In this document: positions 28,124 through 37,338 of the stretch, piece by piece
Numbering within the stretch: the first letter of the stretch is position 1
How the letters are laid out: the number at the start of each line of letters is the position of its first letter
Assembly: GCA_026391075.1 (NCBI GenBank)
Contig: JAPLES010000084.1
Location: 17,422 to 81,421 of the forward strand
Reading direction: 5' to 3'
Source: Bacteroidota bacterium
Lineage (GTDB): Bacteria; Bacteroidota; Bacteroidia; Chitinophagales; LD1
Length of the DNA: 64,000 nucleotides
The notes under the pieces: model-generated
What the model was told of the DNA's origin: nothing
The model's input: only the letters and a program-made list of their open reading frames with translations
Databases searched by the model: none
Translations under genes and position numbers: made by a program

Positions 28124-28948
28124 ATGGAAAACTTATTAGAAAAAATTAAAGAGACCAACGAATTTCTACGGAAGAAAATTGACAGAGCATATCCGTATGG
28201 AATTATTCTCGGTTCAGGTTTAGGAAATCTTACAAATGAAATTTTAGTTCACCATAAAATTCCGTATACCGACATTCCAAATTTTCCGGTATCAACAGTA
28301 AAGGGACATGGAGGCAGTTTAATTTTTGGTGAACTGGGAGGAAAGAAGGTAGTAGCCATGAGTGGCAGATTTCATTTCTATGAAGGCTACAGTATGAAGG
28401 AAGTAACTTTTCCTATTCGTGTGATGAAAGCAATTGGAGTAGAAACAGTTTTAGTTTCAAATGCATCGGGTGGAATGAATCCGAAATTTGAAGTAGGCGA
28501 CCTGATGATTATTACCGACCACATTTATCTGCAACCCGAACATCCGTTGCGCGGAAAAAACTATGATGAGTTAGGTCCTCGCTTTCCTAATATGAATAAT
28601 GCATACAATCCTACTTTCATAGAGAAGGCGTTGGAAATTGCAAACGCAAATGATATTCTATGTCATACAGGTGTGTATGTAGGTGTACAGGGACCAACTT
28701 TCGAAACTCCTTCTGAATATAAGATGTTCAATATTATTGGTGGCGATGCGGTGGGCATGAGTACCACACCCGAAGTTGTAGTAGCGCGCCACGGAGGAAT
28801 GGAAGTGTTTGCTATTTCTGTCATCAGCGATATTGGTTTCCCTTTTGATAAAGCCGATAAGGTGACACACGATTTTGTTTTGCAAAAAGCTGCGGAAGCA
28901 GAACCGAAGATGACGAAGATTATAATTGAACTTTTGAAACAGATTTGA
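28124..28948 (+). CDS. Purine-nucleoside phosphorylase
   Basis: YGIILGSGLGNLTNEI, VKGHGGSLIFG, GRFHFYEGYSMKEVTFPIRVM, VSNASGGMNPKFEVGDLMIITDHI, GVQGPTFETPSEYKMF. Confidence 0.94.
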   Translation: MENLLEKIKETNEFLRKKIDRAYPYGIILGSGLGNLTNEILVHHKIPYTDIPNFPVSTVKGHGGSLIFGELGGKKVVAMSGRFHFYEGYSMKEVTFPIRVMKAIGVETVLVSNASGGMNPKFEVGDLMIITDHIYLQPEHPLRGKNYDELGPRFPNMNNAYNPTFIEKALEIANANDILCHTGVYVGVQGPTFETPSEYKMFNIIGGDAVGMSTTPEVVVARHGGMEVFAISVISDIGFPFDKADKVTHDFVLQKAAEAEPKMTKIIIELLKQI

Positions 28949-28980
28949 GACGTTAGATATCATACATGAGACATGAAGCG
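28946..28980. repeat. Five-unit degenerate heptamer array TGAGACG-TTAGATA-TCATACA-TGAGACA-TGAAGCG
   Basis: Begins exactly at the PNP stop codon TGA; 7-bp register, moderately degenerate. Confidence 0.6.
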
Positions 28981-30903
28981 CATCTTAAATTTTTTCTTTT
29001 TTGTCTATTGTCTATAATCTATTGTCTATCGTCTATAGCCTCTCCAATTGATTCCATTCAACCTTTGCTAGGTAAAAAAGGGGACTTAGTTCCTTCTACA
29101 AAAAACGATACCTGGTATATGAATGCCGACCCAGGTAGTCATTTTGTTATTGACTCTTCTATTTTTCATATCGAAGATTTTAACGTGGTGCAACGGAGCA
29201 GTGGAAGAGAATATGCGAACCTTGGTAATAGTGGAACTGCTGCTTATCCATTGGTGTTTGATATCAATCGCTCCATCGGTTTTAATTTAGGATACAATCA
29301 GTTTGATGTTTATCGCTATCAAAAAGATTCGGTTAAATATTATCAGGTCATTCGCCCTTATGCTGAGTTGAGTATGGTGATAGGTTTAAAAAACGAACAA
29401 GTGTTTCAAGGTAACTTTGCCAATCAACACAAGGGAATTATTTTTTACGGTGTTGAATTCAGAAGAATTTTTTCGAAAGGACTTTATGCTAACCAACGAA
29501 CCAACGATAACGGATTTAATCTTTACGGCATTTTTAATTCGCGAAACAAACGATGGAATATACAGGCCGATTTAATTTTCAATTCGTTTAAACCACAAGA
29601 GAACGGTGGTGTGCCAGCGGATGTTTTTTCTTCATCTTACTTTCAAAAAACCTTGGTGCCGGTAAATTTAACGGGTGCTGAAAACAAATACACACAAGTA
29701 GATTTTTATTTGAAGAGCTCATACAACGTGGGTAAAAAATATTTGGTGCGTGCAAATGATTCCACTACGAATAAAGTGTTGATGCCCGTCTTCCGCATTT
29801 CGCATCAACTGAATATTGAAAGCAACAAAAATAAATTTCATGATTTGAGTCCTTCTTTAAATCCTGATTATTACGGTTCGTTTTATTCCATTAAGGATTC
29901 TGTAGCCAATGATTTGAATTATTTGAAAGTGGGTAATGCATTGATGCTCGATTATTTTGCGCGTAAACTAAGTTCTGATTCTACTTACACCGAAAAGAAT
30001 TTTGTGATTAGTGCTGAAGTAGGTTTCGATTATTTTATTCTTTCTCAAAATGAATTGAAAAACAATACCACTAATTTTTATGTGGGCGGCAACATCAGAA
30101 GCAATGGAGCGAGTGCATCAAAATTATTTTACAAAGGTTCAGCAAAATATTTTCTGTTTGGTTGGAACCAAAACGATTTGATTGCAGATGCAGTGGTAGG
30201 TTATGACCTCGGCAAAGTAGGAATGGTAAAGGGCAATTTTACCTATCAGTTGAAAGAAGCGCCTTACATGTATGAGCGATACACTTCGCACCCGGTGAAC
30301 TGGGCTTTCGATTTGCCGAAAACAAAAACAATGGCTGCGGGTTTTAAATATCAGAACGTGCGGTATGGACTCACTGCCGATTTCAATTACTACATCGTTG
30401 ACCATTTACCTGTTTATCCCGGTTTTGCTTCGCCATATATTACCACCGGAATTGAAAATGCTTTTGTGGTTCATGCAGGAAACCGCAATTCATTTTACGG
30501 TTTGCATTTAGATAATGATGTGTGGTTTACTTCTACTGCTAATGATGGACTCATTCGCCAAACATATCCTATGCTCGTGACCAAACACAGTATTTACTAT
30601 GAGAACCGTGTGTTTAAAAAGATGTTATGGCTGGCGGTAGGTTTTGATTTGCGTTATCGTTACAAAAATAACGCGCCATACTACGAACCCATGTTAGGAG
30701 CTTTTTACCCCGTAACAACCACTAACAAATCGTTTCCGATTTTAGATTTCTTCCTCAACCTAAAAATAAAAACCGTGCGCGTGTTTTTGAAAGTGTCGAA
30801 CATCAGTTCATCGTTTGGACCCAAAGGATATTACTCGCTTTATGGTTATCCCGCTGCTGATATTTCTTTTCAATTCGGAATTAAGTGGCGGTTTTTTGAG
30901 TAG
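28966..30903 (+). CDS. Putative outer-membrane porin (beta-barrel, Porin_10-like)
   Basis: Signal peptide then beta-barrel-rich sequence ending in aromatic residue (DISFQFGIKWRFFE). Confidence 0.75.
   Translation: MRHEAHLKFFLFCLLSIIYCLSSIASPIDSIQPLLGKKGDLVPSTKNDTWYMNADPGSHFVIDSSIFHIEDFNVVQRSSGREYANLGNSGTAAYPLVFDINRSIGFNLGYNQFDVYRYQKDSVKYYQVIRPYAELSMVIGLKNEQVFQGNFANQHKGIIFYGVEFRRIFSKGLYANQRTNDNGFNLYGIFNSRNKRWNIQADLIFNSFKPQENGGVPADVFSSSYFQKTLVPVNLTGAENKYTQVDFYLKSSYNVGKKYLVRANDSTTNKVLMPVFRISHQLNIESNKNKFHDLSPSLNPDYYGSFYSIKDSVANDLNYLKVGNALMLDYFARKLSSDSTYTEKNFVISAEVGFDYFILSQNELKNNTTNFYVGGNIRSNGASASKLFYKGSAKYFLFGWNQNDLIADAVVGYDLGKVGMVKGNFTYQLKEAPYMYERYTSHPVNWAFDLPKTKTMAAGFKYQNVRYGLTADFNYYIVDHLPVYPGFASPYITTGIENAFVVHAGNRNSFYGLHLDNDVWFTSTANDGLIRQTYPMLVTKHSIYYENRVFKKMLWLAVGFDLRYRYKNNAPYYEPMLGAFYPVTTTNKSFPILDFFLNLKIKTVRVFLKVSNISSSFGPKGYYSLYGYPAADISFQFGIKWRFFE
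29004..29038. repeat. Five-unit heptamer array TCTATTG-TCTATAA-TCTATTG-TCTATCG-TCTATAG inside the signal peptide
   Basis: Five consecutive 7-bp units in register, encoding CLLSIIY/CLSSIAS. Confidence 0.88.
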
Positions 30904-30913
30904 CGGAAAGAAA

Positions 30914-31903
30914 TCAATACACCACTATCTGTGGTTTGTTTTGCAGTATCTCTTCAATCTTTGCCATTACTTCTTCTGTCAATTTTGGCAATGAATCAGG
31001 TGCTTTTAAATTTTCTTCTAATTGTGAAAGTTTAGACGCACCGAGAATAACTGTAGAAACATTTTTGTTTTTCAAGCACCAGCATAAAGCGAGATGAGTC
31101 AGCGGCATACCTAATTCTTTTGCGAGCGCATAAAGTTTTTTCACCTTCTCTACTTTTTCTACATCGCCAAGTGCGCGCTCTTTTAGCCAAACCATTAAAT
31201 CCATTCTTGTTTTTTCGGTTTGATTGCTGCCGTCAAAATATTTATCGGTCAACAAACCCGAAGACAGCGGACTCCATATCGTAGTGCCCATTCCGAAGTT
31301 TTCGAAGAGCGGTAAATAATCGCGCTCCATAAAATTGCGATGCAGCATATTGTATTGCGGCTGTTCCATTACAGGCGCAATTAAATGATGTTTGGCACAA
31401 CAGTAGTGCGCTTCGGTAATTTGCTGGCTTGTCCACTCGCTGGTTCCCCAATACAAAATTTTCCCTTGTGTAATGAGGTTATGCATCGTCCAAACTGTTT
31501 CTTCAATAGGCGTATTGACGTCAGGTCGGTGACAGAAATACAAATCGAGATATTCTACCTGCAAACGCTTGAGCGCAGCGTGGCATGCCTCAATCACATG
31601 CTTACGCATCAGTCCGCGTTGATTCGCTTTGAGCGTAGCTGTTCTTCCCCAAAAAACTTTTGAAGACACCAGCCAAGTGTCGCGGTCCCAATTCATTTTC
31701 TTGAGAATGTTTCCCATTACAATTTCGCTTTTGCCGTGTGCATACACTTCGGCATTGTCGAAGAAGTTGATACCGGCTTCGTAAGCTTTTATCATCAATT
31801 GCTCCGCCACATCATCACCTATCTGATGCCCGAACGTAACCCAACTTCCCAATGAAAGTGCGCTTACCTGTAGTCCTGATTTTCCTAGTCTTCTGTATTC
31901 CAT
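30914..31903 (-). CDS. Aldo/keto reductase (Kv-beta-like)
   Basis: MEYRRLGKSGLQVSALSLGSWVTFG...INFFDNAEVYAHGKSE...YLDLYFCHRPD. Confidence 0.92.
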   Translation of the reverse strand: MEYRRLGKSGLQVSALSLGSWVTFGHQIGDDVAEQLMIKAYEAGINFFDNAEVYAHGKSEIVMGNILKKMNWDRDTWLVSSKVFWGRTATLKANQRGLMRKHVIEACHAALKRLQVEYLDLYFCHRPDVNTPIEETVWTMHNLITQGKILYWGTSEWTSQQITEAHYCCAKHHLIAPVMEQPQYNMLHRNFMERDYLPLFENFGMGTTIWSPLSSGLLTDKYFDGSNQTEKTRMDLMVWLKERALGDVEKVEKVKKLYALAKELGMPLTHLALCWCLKNKNVSTVILGASKLSQLEENLKAPDSLPKLTEEVMAKIEEILQNKPQIVVY

Positions 31904-31949
31904 GTTTATTTTTTAAAAATTAGAAACGAATTAAAATTTCTACTTAAAA

Positions 31950-32498
31950 CTACTTTATCAATTTACTTATCGCTTTGAATTCATCAGTACCGGCTTTATC
32001 TAAAAGCATAAACAAAATCATTTCGGTAGAAACAATAAAAGCACCGGCTTGGCGCATTCTTTCCAAAGCGAGTTGTTTGTTCTCTGTTGTGCGCGATGAA
32101 ACAGCATCAGCAACTACATGCACTTCGTAACCTGCCTTAATTGCATCGAGCGCAGTTTTCAAAACGCAGATATGCGATTCTGCTCCGCAGATGATGAGCG
32201 ATTTCACATTCGTCAACTTTAATTGCTCACTCACTGGCTCGCTCAGCATACAACTGAAGCAGGACTTCTCAATAATATTTGCATTCTCCGGCAACTTCAC
32301 CTCTTTGCACGTATTGCCTAATCCCTTAGGATATTGCTCAGTAATAATGGTTTCGAGGTTCAGAATTTCCGCTCCGCGCAACAACTTGTTTACGTTGGCG
32401 AACATTTTTTCTTGTTCAAAAATCACAGGCATTAATCTTTCCTGCACATCAATTACTAAAAGTGCGGTGGTTTCTTTTTGTGCTATTCCTAAATTCAT
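31950..32498 (-). CDS. Isochorismatase-family hydrolase
   Basis: TALLVIDVQERLMP...IITEQYPKGLG...IICGAESHICVLKTALDAIKAGYEVHVVADAVSSR. Confidence 0.92.
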   Translation of the reverse strand: MNLGIAQKETTALLVIDVQERLMPVIFEQEKMFANVNKLLRGAEILNLETIITEQYPKGLGNTCKEVKLPENANIIEKSCFSCMLSEPVSEQLKLTNVKSLIICGAESHICVLKTALDAIKAGYEVHVVADAVSSRTTENKQLALERMRQAGAFIVSTEMILFMLLDKAGTDEFKAISKLIK

Positions 32499-32519
32499 GA
32501 TTGTTGTTTAAAGTTTGTA

Positions 32520-32882
32520 TTACATCGAAATACTTCCTTTCCTGAAATCCGTCTTGTCGATAATCGCATTGATAATATAAGGAGTTCCCTTGCGTGAAAG
32601 CGTTTTGGCTTCTACCACTGCCGCATTAAATTGGTCGAGGTTTTCTACACGCACCCCTTCCGCTCCAAATGCTTTTCCAATATTTTGATAATCGCTTAGT
32701 GCCAGATTCATAGCACAATCGCTTTGCAAAAATTCAATTTGATCACGTGCAATTTGTGTCCAGCAAGCATCGTTACCAATGACCGAAATAACTGGAAGAT
32801 TATGTCGAACAAAAGTGTCGTACTCCATTAAACTATATCCCGCACTTCCATCGCCATAAATAATCCAAACTAAATAATCCAA
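32520..32882 (-). CDS. Thiamine pyrophosphate-dependent enzyme, C-terminal fragment (frameshifted)
   Basis: VWIIYGDGSAGYSLMEYDTFVRHNLPVISVIGNDACWTQIARDQ; continues the upstream fragment in another frame. Confidence 0.85.
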   Translation of the reverse strand: MDYLVWIIYGDGSAGYSLMEYDTFVRHNLPVISVIGNDACWTQIARDQIEFLQSDCAMNLALSDYQNIGKAFGAEGVRVENLDQFNAAVVEAKTLSRKGTPYIINAIIDKTDFRKGSISM

Positions 32883-32884
32883 AC
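32857..32884. repeat. Exact 14-bp tandem duplication (TAAATAATCCAAAC x2) causing a frameshift
   Basis: Two identical adjacent 14-mers at 32857-32870 and 32871-32884. Confidence 0.95.
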
Positions 32885-34264
32885 ATCTTTTTCAGGGAAA
32901 ACCAATTTAGCTCCAAGCGCAAATCCTGCACCCACGCCAAGCGTTCCAAACACACCCGGATCTAGCCAGCTCAACGGTTTGCGTGGACGAAGTGTGTAAG
33001 CAGAAGTAGCTACAAAATCTCCTCCATCAGCAATGAGAATTGTATTCTCATCTAATTCTGGTTCTAAATTGCGGAAGAGCTTAATCGGATTGATTCCGCG
33101 ATTAACTTCTGCATTCGCCTGCTCATTAATATTCGCTTCACGTTTTGCATCACGAGCACGAAGTGTTCCAAGCCATGCAGAATAATTTCCTTGAAATTTT
33201 TCTGACAACGCAATGATGAAATCCTGAGGGTCGGCATGAATGGCGAGTGACGGAGTTTTATTCTTCGTCAAATCTTCTTTACTACGATTGATGGAAATAA
33301 ATTTTCTACCACCAATATGATTGCCATAATCCAAGCGAAAATCATTCGGCACACCGGCAAGAATGATTAAGTCCGATTCCTTAATACAATCTTTGCGATG
33401 ATGGCGCATCTGCAAATCATTTTCCTTGCCTAGCAATCCTCTTCCCATTCCACTTAAGTAAACCGGAATGCCGAGTTTGCTGACTGCATTGGCTAAATCG
33501 TTTGCCTTTTTAGGATTCATCATCGCTCCGCTTCCAATCAGCATTACAGGTTTGGTAGCCACTTTAATTTTCGAAATCGCTTTATCAATTTGCGAAGCAG
33601 AATGCTTTGGATACGAAATTTTAATGGAAGGTGCATTGAAATCTACATTTTCTTTTCCGGCAAATAAATTCTTCGCGTGGTTGTTGATATACCATTGCAC
33701 AATACGCTCCTGAAAATTCTTTGGTGGCTCTTCAGCGCTCTTTGCTCCATACCAACTGCGCACTAATTCTTCTCCAAACAAAGTATCAATTGGGCATTCT
33801 ATATACACAGGACCCGGCACGCCCTCTTGCGCAATAGCAAATGCTTTTTCAATAGTTGGAACAATTTCTTTCACCTTCGAAATTGTAGTGCTGTATTTGC
33901 AAACCGCTTTCATTATCGAGAGTTGGTCAATATCCTGCAAACTTCCTCTGCCCTTTAAAATAGTTGCCGCTCCACCACCTAATAAAATTAATGGTGATTG
34001 TGCCAGTGCCGCATTTTTTACAGCGGTAACCGTATTGGTTAAACCAGGCCCGGCAGTTACCACAGCCACACCCGGTATACCTGATAAACGTGATACCGCA
34101 TCGGCTGCAAAAACAGCGTTTACTTCATGACGGGTATCAATAACCCTGATTCCAATTTTGTGTGCGGCAACAAAAATGGGCGACACGTGTCCGCCACAAA
34201 GGGTGAACAAAAATTTTACTCCTTGTTTCTGTAATACTTTCGCAATGATTTCGCCTCCGTTCAT
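32870..34264 (-). CDS. Thiamine pyrophosphate-dependent enzyme (acetolactate synthase/ILVBL-HACL2-like), N-terminal fragment (frameshifted)
   Basis: MNGGEIIAKVLQKQGVKFLFTLCGGHVSPIFVAA...TRHEVNAVFAADAVSRLSG...GPGLTNTVTAVKNA...PGPVYIECPID; terminates at DVWII* within the duplication. Confidence 0.88.
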   Translation of the reverse strand: MNGGEIIAKVLQKQGVKFLFTLCGGHVSPIFVAAHKIGIRVIDTRHEVNAVFAADAVSRLSGIPGVAVVTAGPGLTNTVTAVKNAALAQSPLILLGGGAATILKGRGSLQDIDQLSIMKAVCKYSTTISKVKEIVPTIEKAFAIAQEGVPGPVYIECPIDTLFGEELVRSWYGAKSAEEPPKNFQERIVQWYINNHAKNLFAGKENVDFNAPSIKISYPKHSASQIDKAISKIKVATKPVMLIGSGAMMNPKKANDLANAVSKLGIPVYLSGMGRGLLGKENDLQMRHHRKDCIKESDLIILAGVPNDFRLDYGNHIGGRKFISINRSKEDLTKNKTPSLAIHADPQDFIIALSEKFQGNYSAWLGTLRARDAKREANINEQANAEVNRGINPIKLFRNLEPELDENTILIADGGDFVATSAYTLRPRKPLSWLDPGVFGTLGVGAGFALGAKLVFPEKDVWII

Positions 34265-34340
34265 GGTTTATGTTTATAGTGTGAGAAAGAGGTGGTGAAA
34301 ATAAGAAGCACGGGAAACTTTCAAAGTGAAATGAAATCCT

Positions 34341-34373
34341 CACCCCCAACCCCTCTCCGAAAGAGAGGGGAGC
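34341..34373. repeat. Palindromic intergenic repeat CACCCCCAACCCCTCTCCGAAAGAGAGGGGAGC
   Basis: 8-bp stem CCCCTCTC/GAGAGGGG; similar flank and hairpin layout at 40499-40526. Confidence 0.7.
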
Positions 34374-34478
34374 ATTTAGTTTGTCATTTGTGGAAAGAGA
34401 AACGCATTCAATAAAAATTCAAAAAACCTACGCTATAAAATTCAACCCTTTATCTTCGTCCGAAATTTTATTGAGCAG

Positions 34479-35036
34479 ATGAAAAACACAATCACCATTT
34501 TTTTGCTGGCGCTTTTAGTAGTTGTAGTTTCTTTTTTGGTTTATCAGAATTTTAAACTGAACAAAAAAATAGAAGAACTTTCTTCAGCTAAAATCGAAAC
34601 GAAAACTTCTCCGGCAAAAACCGAAACACAAAATTTGGAGCCAAGTCCTTTTGATAAACCAAACGATGATCCAGCACTCTTGAATCAACCAACTGCTCCT
34701 CCTTCAAATCCTGATTTAACTTCCATTCATTTCGGAAGATTGATTCACGATTTTGGAAAAATTAAACAAGGGGAATACGTAAGCACTACTTTTAAATTTG
34801 CAAACACCGGTAAGAAACCACTCTTTGTTATAAAGGCAGAAGGTTCTTGTGGTTGCACTGTTCCTCGCTGGACACGCGAAGCCGTTTTGCCGGGTAATGA
34901 AGGAAATATTTTTGTGCAGTTCGATAGTCACAACAAAAAAGGCGAAGTAGAAAAAACGGTAACCGTTACTACGAATACAGAACCTAGAAATACCGTGCTT
35001 ACGATTAAATCAACTGTAGTACCCGAAGATAAATAA
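34479..35036 (+). CDS. DUF1573 domain-containing protein
   Basis: N-terminal anchor, then FGRLIHDFGKIKQGEYVSTTFKFANTGKKPLFVIKAEGSCGCTVPRW. Confidence 0.9.
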   Translation: MKNTITIFLLALLVVVVSFLVYQNFKLNKKIEELSSAKIETKTSPAKTETQNLEPSPFDKPNDDPALLNQPTAPPSNPDLTSIHFGRLIHDFGKIKQGEYVSTTFKFANTGKKPLFVIKAEGSCGCTVPRWTREAVLPGNEGNIFVQFDSHNKKGEVEKTVTVTTNTEPRNTVLTIKSTVVPEDK

Positions 35037-35039
35037 ACC

Positions 35040-35462
35040 ATGAGCAGAGTTTTAGCTTTCGATTTTGGATTGAGAAGAGTGGGTGTTGCAGTAACCGACC
35101 CTCTACAGATTATTGCCAACACACTCGAAACAATTCCAACTCACGAAATTTATTCCTTCATTAAAACCTATTGCGCAAAAGAAGATGTAGAAACTTTTGT
35201 AGTTGGCTATCCGTTTGCTCATGGGCATACTGAAAATGAAATTGTAAAACACATTGATGCTTTCATTGCGAAACTCAACGAAACTTATCCCGATAAAAAA
35301 GTTCACAAGGTGGACGAAAGCTTTACTTCTAAAATTGCTACACAAACACTTTTGCTCAGTGGTGTAAATAAAAAAGAGAGGAGAAACAAAGGAAATGTAG
35401 ATGCTATAAGTGCAAATATTATTCTGCAATCGTATCTTGAGATGAAAGAAAGTAGTAAGTAA
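35040..35462 (+). CDS. ruvX: Putative pre-16S rRNA nuclease / Holliday junction resolvase-like (YqgF/RuvX)
   Basis: MSRVLAFDFGLRRVGVAVTDPLQIIA...VDESFTSKIAT. Confidence 0.92.
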   Translation: MSRVLAFDFGLRRVGVAVTDPLQIIANTLETIPTHEIYSFIKTYCAKEDVETFVVGYPFAHGHTENEIVKHIDAFIAKLNETYPDKKVHKVDESFTSKIATQTLLLSGVNKKERRNKGNVDAISANIILQSYLEMKESSK

Positions 35463-35485
35463 TTAGTAGTTAGTAAATAGACAAA
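35451..35485. repeat. Five-unit heptamer array AGTAGTA-AGTAATT-AGTAGTT-AGTAAAT-AGACAAA, overlapping the ruvX stop
   Basis: Five consecutive 7-bp units; ruvX ends at 35462. Confidence 0.8.
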
Positions 35486-35496
35486 TGCATGCGCAA

Positions 35497-35531
35497 TTTG
35501 GAATTTCAATTTCGTAATTCGTAATTCGCGC
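35497..35531. repeat. Five-unit heptamer array TTTGGAA-TTTCAAT-TTCGTAA-TTCGTAA-TTCGCGC
   Basis: Five consecutive 7-bp units between ruvX and def. Confidence 0.72.
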
Positions 35532-35546
35532 TTCAAATTTAAATAC

Positions 35547-36104
35547 ATGATTCTTCCTATTGTAGCCTATGGCGACCCGGTTTTACGCAAAGTAGGTGTG
35601 GAGATAACGAAAGATTATCCGCATTTAGAAAAATTGCTTGACGATATGTTTGAGACGATGGAGAAAAGCAAAGGCGTTGGACTGGCTGCACCGCAGGTAA
35701 ATAAAGCTATTCGTCTTTTTATAATTGACAGCACACGCATGTATGACGAAGGTGAAAAGAATGAAGGCATACGCCAAGTTTTTATCAATGCAAAAATGCT
35801 CGAGGAAACAGGCAACGAGTGGGCTTATGAAGAAGGCTGCCTGAGCATTCCGAATATTCGTGCGGAAGTATTTAGAGAGAAAAAAATACGTATCCAGTAT
35901 CTCGACCACGATTTTAAAAAACACGAAAAAATATTTACCGGTTTAACCGCACGCGTTATTCAACACGAATACGACCATATTGAAGGCAAACTTTTCATTG
36001 ACCATCTTCAACCACTCAAAAGAACTTTACTCAAAGGTCGCCTCGAAAAAATTTCGAAAGGAAAGGTAGATGTGGAATACAAAATGAAGTTTCCGAAACT
36101 CTAA
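35547..36104 (+). CDS. def: Peptide deformylase
   Basis: GVGLAAPQVN, EEGCLSIP, QHEYDHIEGKLFID motifs. Confidence 0.97.
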   Translation: MILPIVAYGDPVLRKVGVEITKDYPHLEKLLDDMFETMEKSKGVGLAAPQVNKAIRLFIIDSTRMYDEGEKNEGIRQVFINAKMLEETGNEWAYEEGCLSIPNIRAEVFREKKIRIQYLDHDFKKHEKIFTGLTARVIQHEYDHIEGKLFIDHLQPLKRTLLKGRLEKISKGKVDVEYKMKFPKL

Positions 36105-37112
36105 TTAGAAACTTCCCTTCTCTACATCTTTGATATAGCCCAACAAATACTTGAAGTAATTTTCCTGATCGTCCCACATAGAAAGGTGACTGCCGTTTTC
36201 GCAAACGTGCATGCGGCTACTTGGAATCAGCGATTTCATCTTTTCAATATCTGCAACGCGCATGCTATCGTATCTGCCTACAAGCAGTAAGGTCTTACTT
36301 GCAATTTTATGCAGATCGTTCCAACGATCCCAGTCTTTAAAAGTTCCTGTAACCACAAATTCATTATTGCCCTGCATGGTATTATAAACGGGAGCAGCTA
36401 AATGCTTGAACATACGTGTAACCGGCTCGGGCCAAGGCACCACCCGACAAATGTGTTTGTTGTAAAGTTCATTGATGAGCAATTCCTGATACTCTTTTGC
36501 ATCCCATTGTTCTTTCGCTTCATACAGCTCCATCATTTTTACTGTTGCCGCAGGAAATTTATCGCGCAGTTCGTTTACATATTTCAGATAAGATGGAATA
36601 CTTGCCGTCATGTTCGAAATAATTAAACCCTTCAAGTTCTTTCCGTACTTCAATGCATATTCAATGCTGAGCATTCCACCCCAACTCTGACCGTAGAGAT
36701 AAAAGTCTTCCAAGCCCAAACCTTTGCGTACTTGTTCAACTTCTTCGGTAAAGCGTTCAATGTTCCAGAGGTCTTTGTTATACGGTTTGTCTGAATATTC
36801 TGAGCCCAATTGGTCGTAGTAATAAAACTCAATGCCTTCCTGCGGCAAAAAATCTTCGAAGCATTCAAAGTATTCGTGCGTGCATCCGGGCCCGCCATGA
36901 AGCGTGAGCACTTTTATTTTTCCGTTGCCTACTTTCTTCGTCCACACTTTGTAGCCGCCATCAATCTTAATCATTTTTACGCCACCTGTTTTCACTTCTC
37001 CGGGTTGATATTGCCAACTCACCGGTGGTTTAGAAAATAAATTGACGAGCGGAAGCGATGATAAAGCCAAAGCGAAATTGGCTTTCAGATAATCTTTACG
37101 TGATAATGGCAT
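36105..37112 (-). CDS. Proline iminopeptidase-family alpha/beta hydrolase
   Basis: LHGGPGCTHEYFECFEDFL, YYDQLGSEYSDKP, LYGQSWGGMLSIEYAL. True start probably Met at 37112 (MPLSRKDYLKANF); the upstream ORF part translates a dispersed repeat. Confidence 0.88.
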   Translation of the reverse strand: MPLSRKDYLKANFALALSSLPLVNLFSKPPVSWQYQPGEVKTGGVKMIKIDGGYKVWTKKVGNGKIKVLTLHGGPGCTHEYFECFEDFLPQEGIEFYYYDQLGSEYSDKPYNKDLWNIERFTEEVEQVRKGLGLEDFYLYGQSWGGMLSIEYALKYGKNLKGLIISNMTASIPSYLKYVNELRDKFPAATVKMMELYEAKEQWDAKEYQELLINELYNKHICRVVPWPEPVTRMFKHLAAPVYNTMQGNNEFVVTGTFKDWDRWNDLHKIASKTLLLVGRYDSMRVADIEKMKSLIPSSRMHVCENGSHLSMWDDQENYFKYLLGYIKDVEKGSF

Positions 37113-37154
37113 ACAATAGAATTTTAAAAGATGCTGACAAAAACTGAAGTGATG

Positions 37155-37207
37155 CTTCGACAAGCTCAGCATGACAAAAGGTGCTGTCACCTTGAGCTTG
37201 TCGAAAG
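37155..37207. repeat. Second copy of the CTTCGACAAGCTCAGC inverted-repeat element, arms in inverse topology
   Basis: CTTCGACAAGCTCAGCATGACA ... TGTCACCTTGAGCTTGTCGAAAG. Confidence 0.82.
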
Positions 37208-37306
37208 GCGAAGATGAGAAATAGAAATTGCTTTTTTCAATAGACACCAAAACATTTCTGTGGAAATTCGTCACACGTGTTTTCCTTGTTGCGGTACACC
37301 AATAAA

Positions 37307-37314
37307 TAACTTTG
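37307..37314 (+). promoter_or_regulatory. Putative Bacteroidota promoter -7 element TAACTTTG for the TPR gene
   Basis: TAnnTTTG consensus, TTG about 18 nt upstream (37286-37288), start codon at 37339. Confidence 0.5.
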
Positions 37315-37338
37315 ACGCGTTAATTAAGAAACACTAAA

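Noticed and set aside
37113-37274. N-terminal extension of the proline iminopeptidase ORF (MTNFHRNVLVSIEKSNF...VMLSLSKHHFSFCQHLLKFYC)
   Set aside because: Reads through the dispersed repeat; the real start is most likely at 37112.
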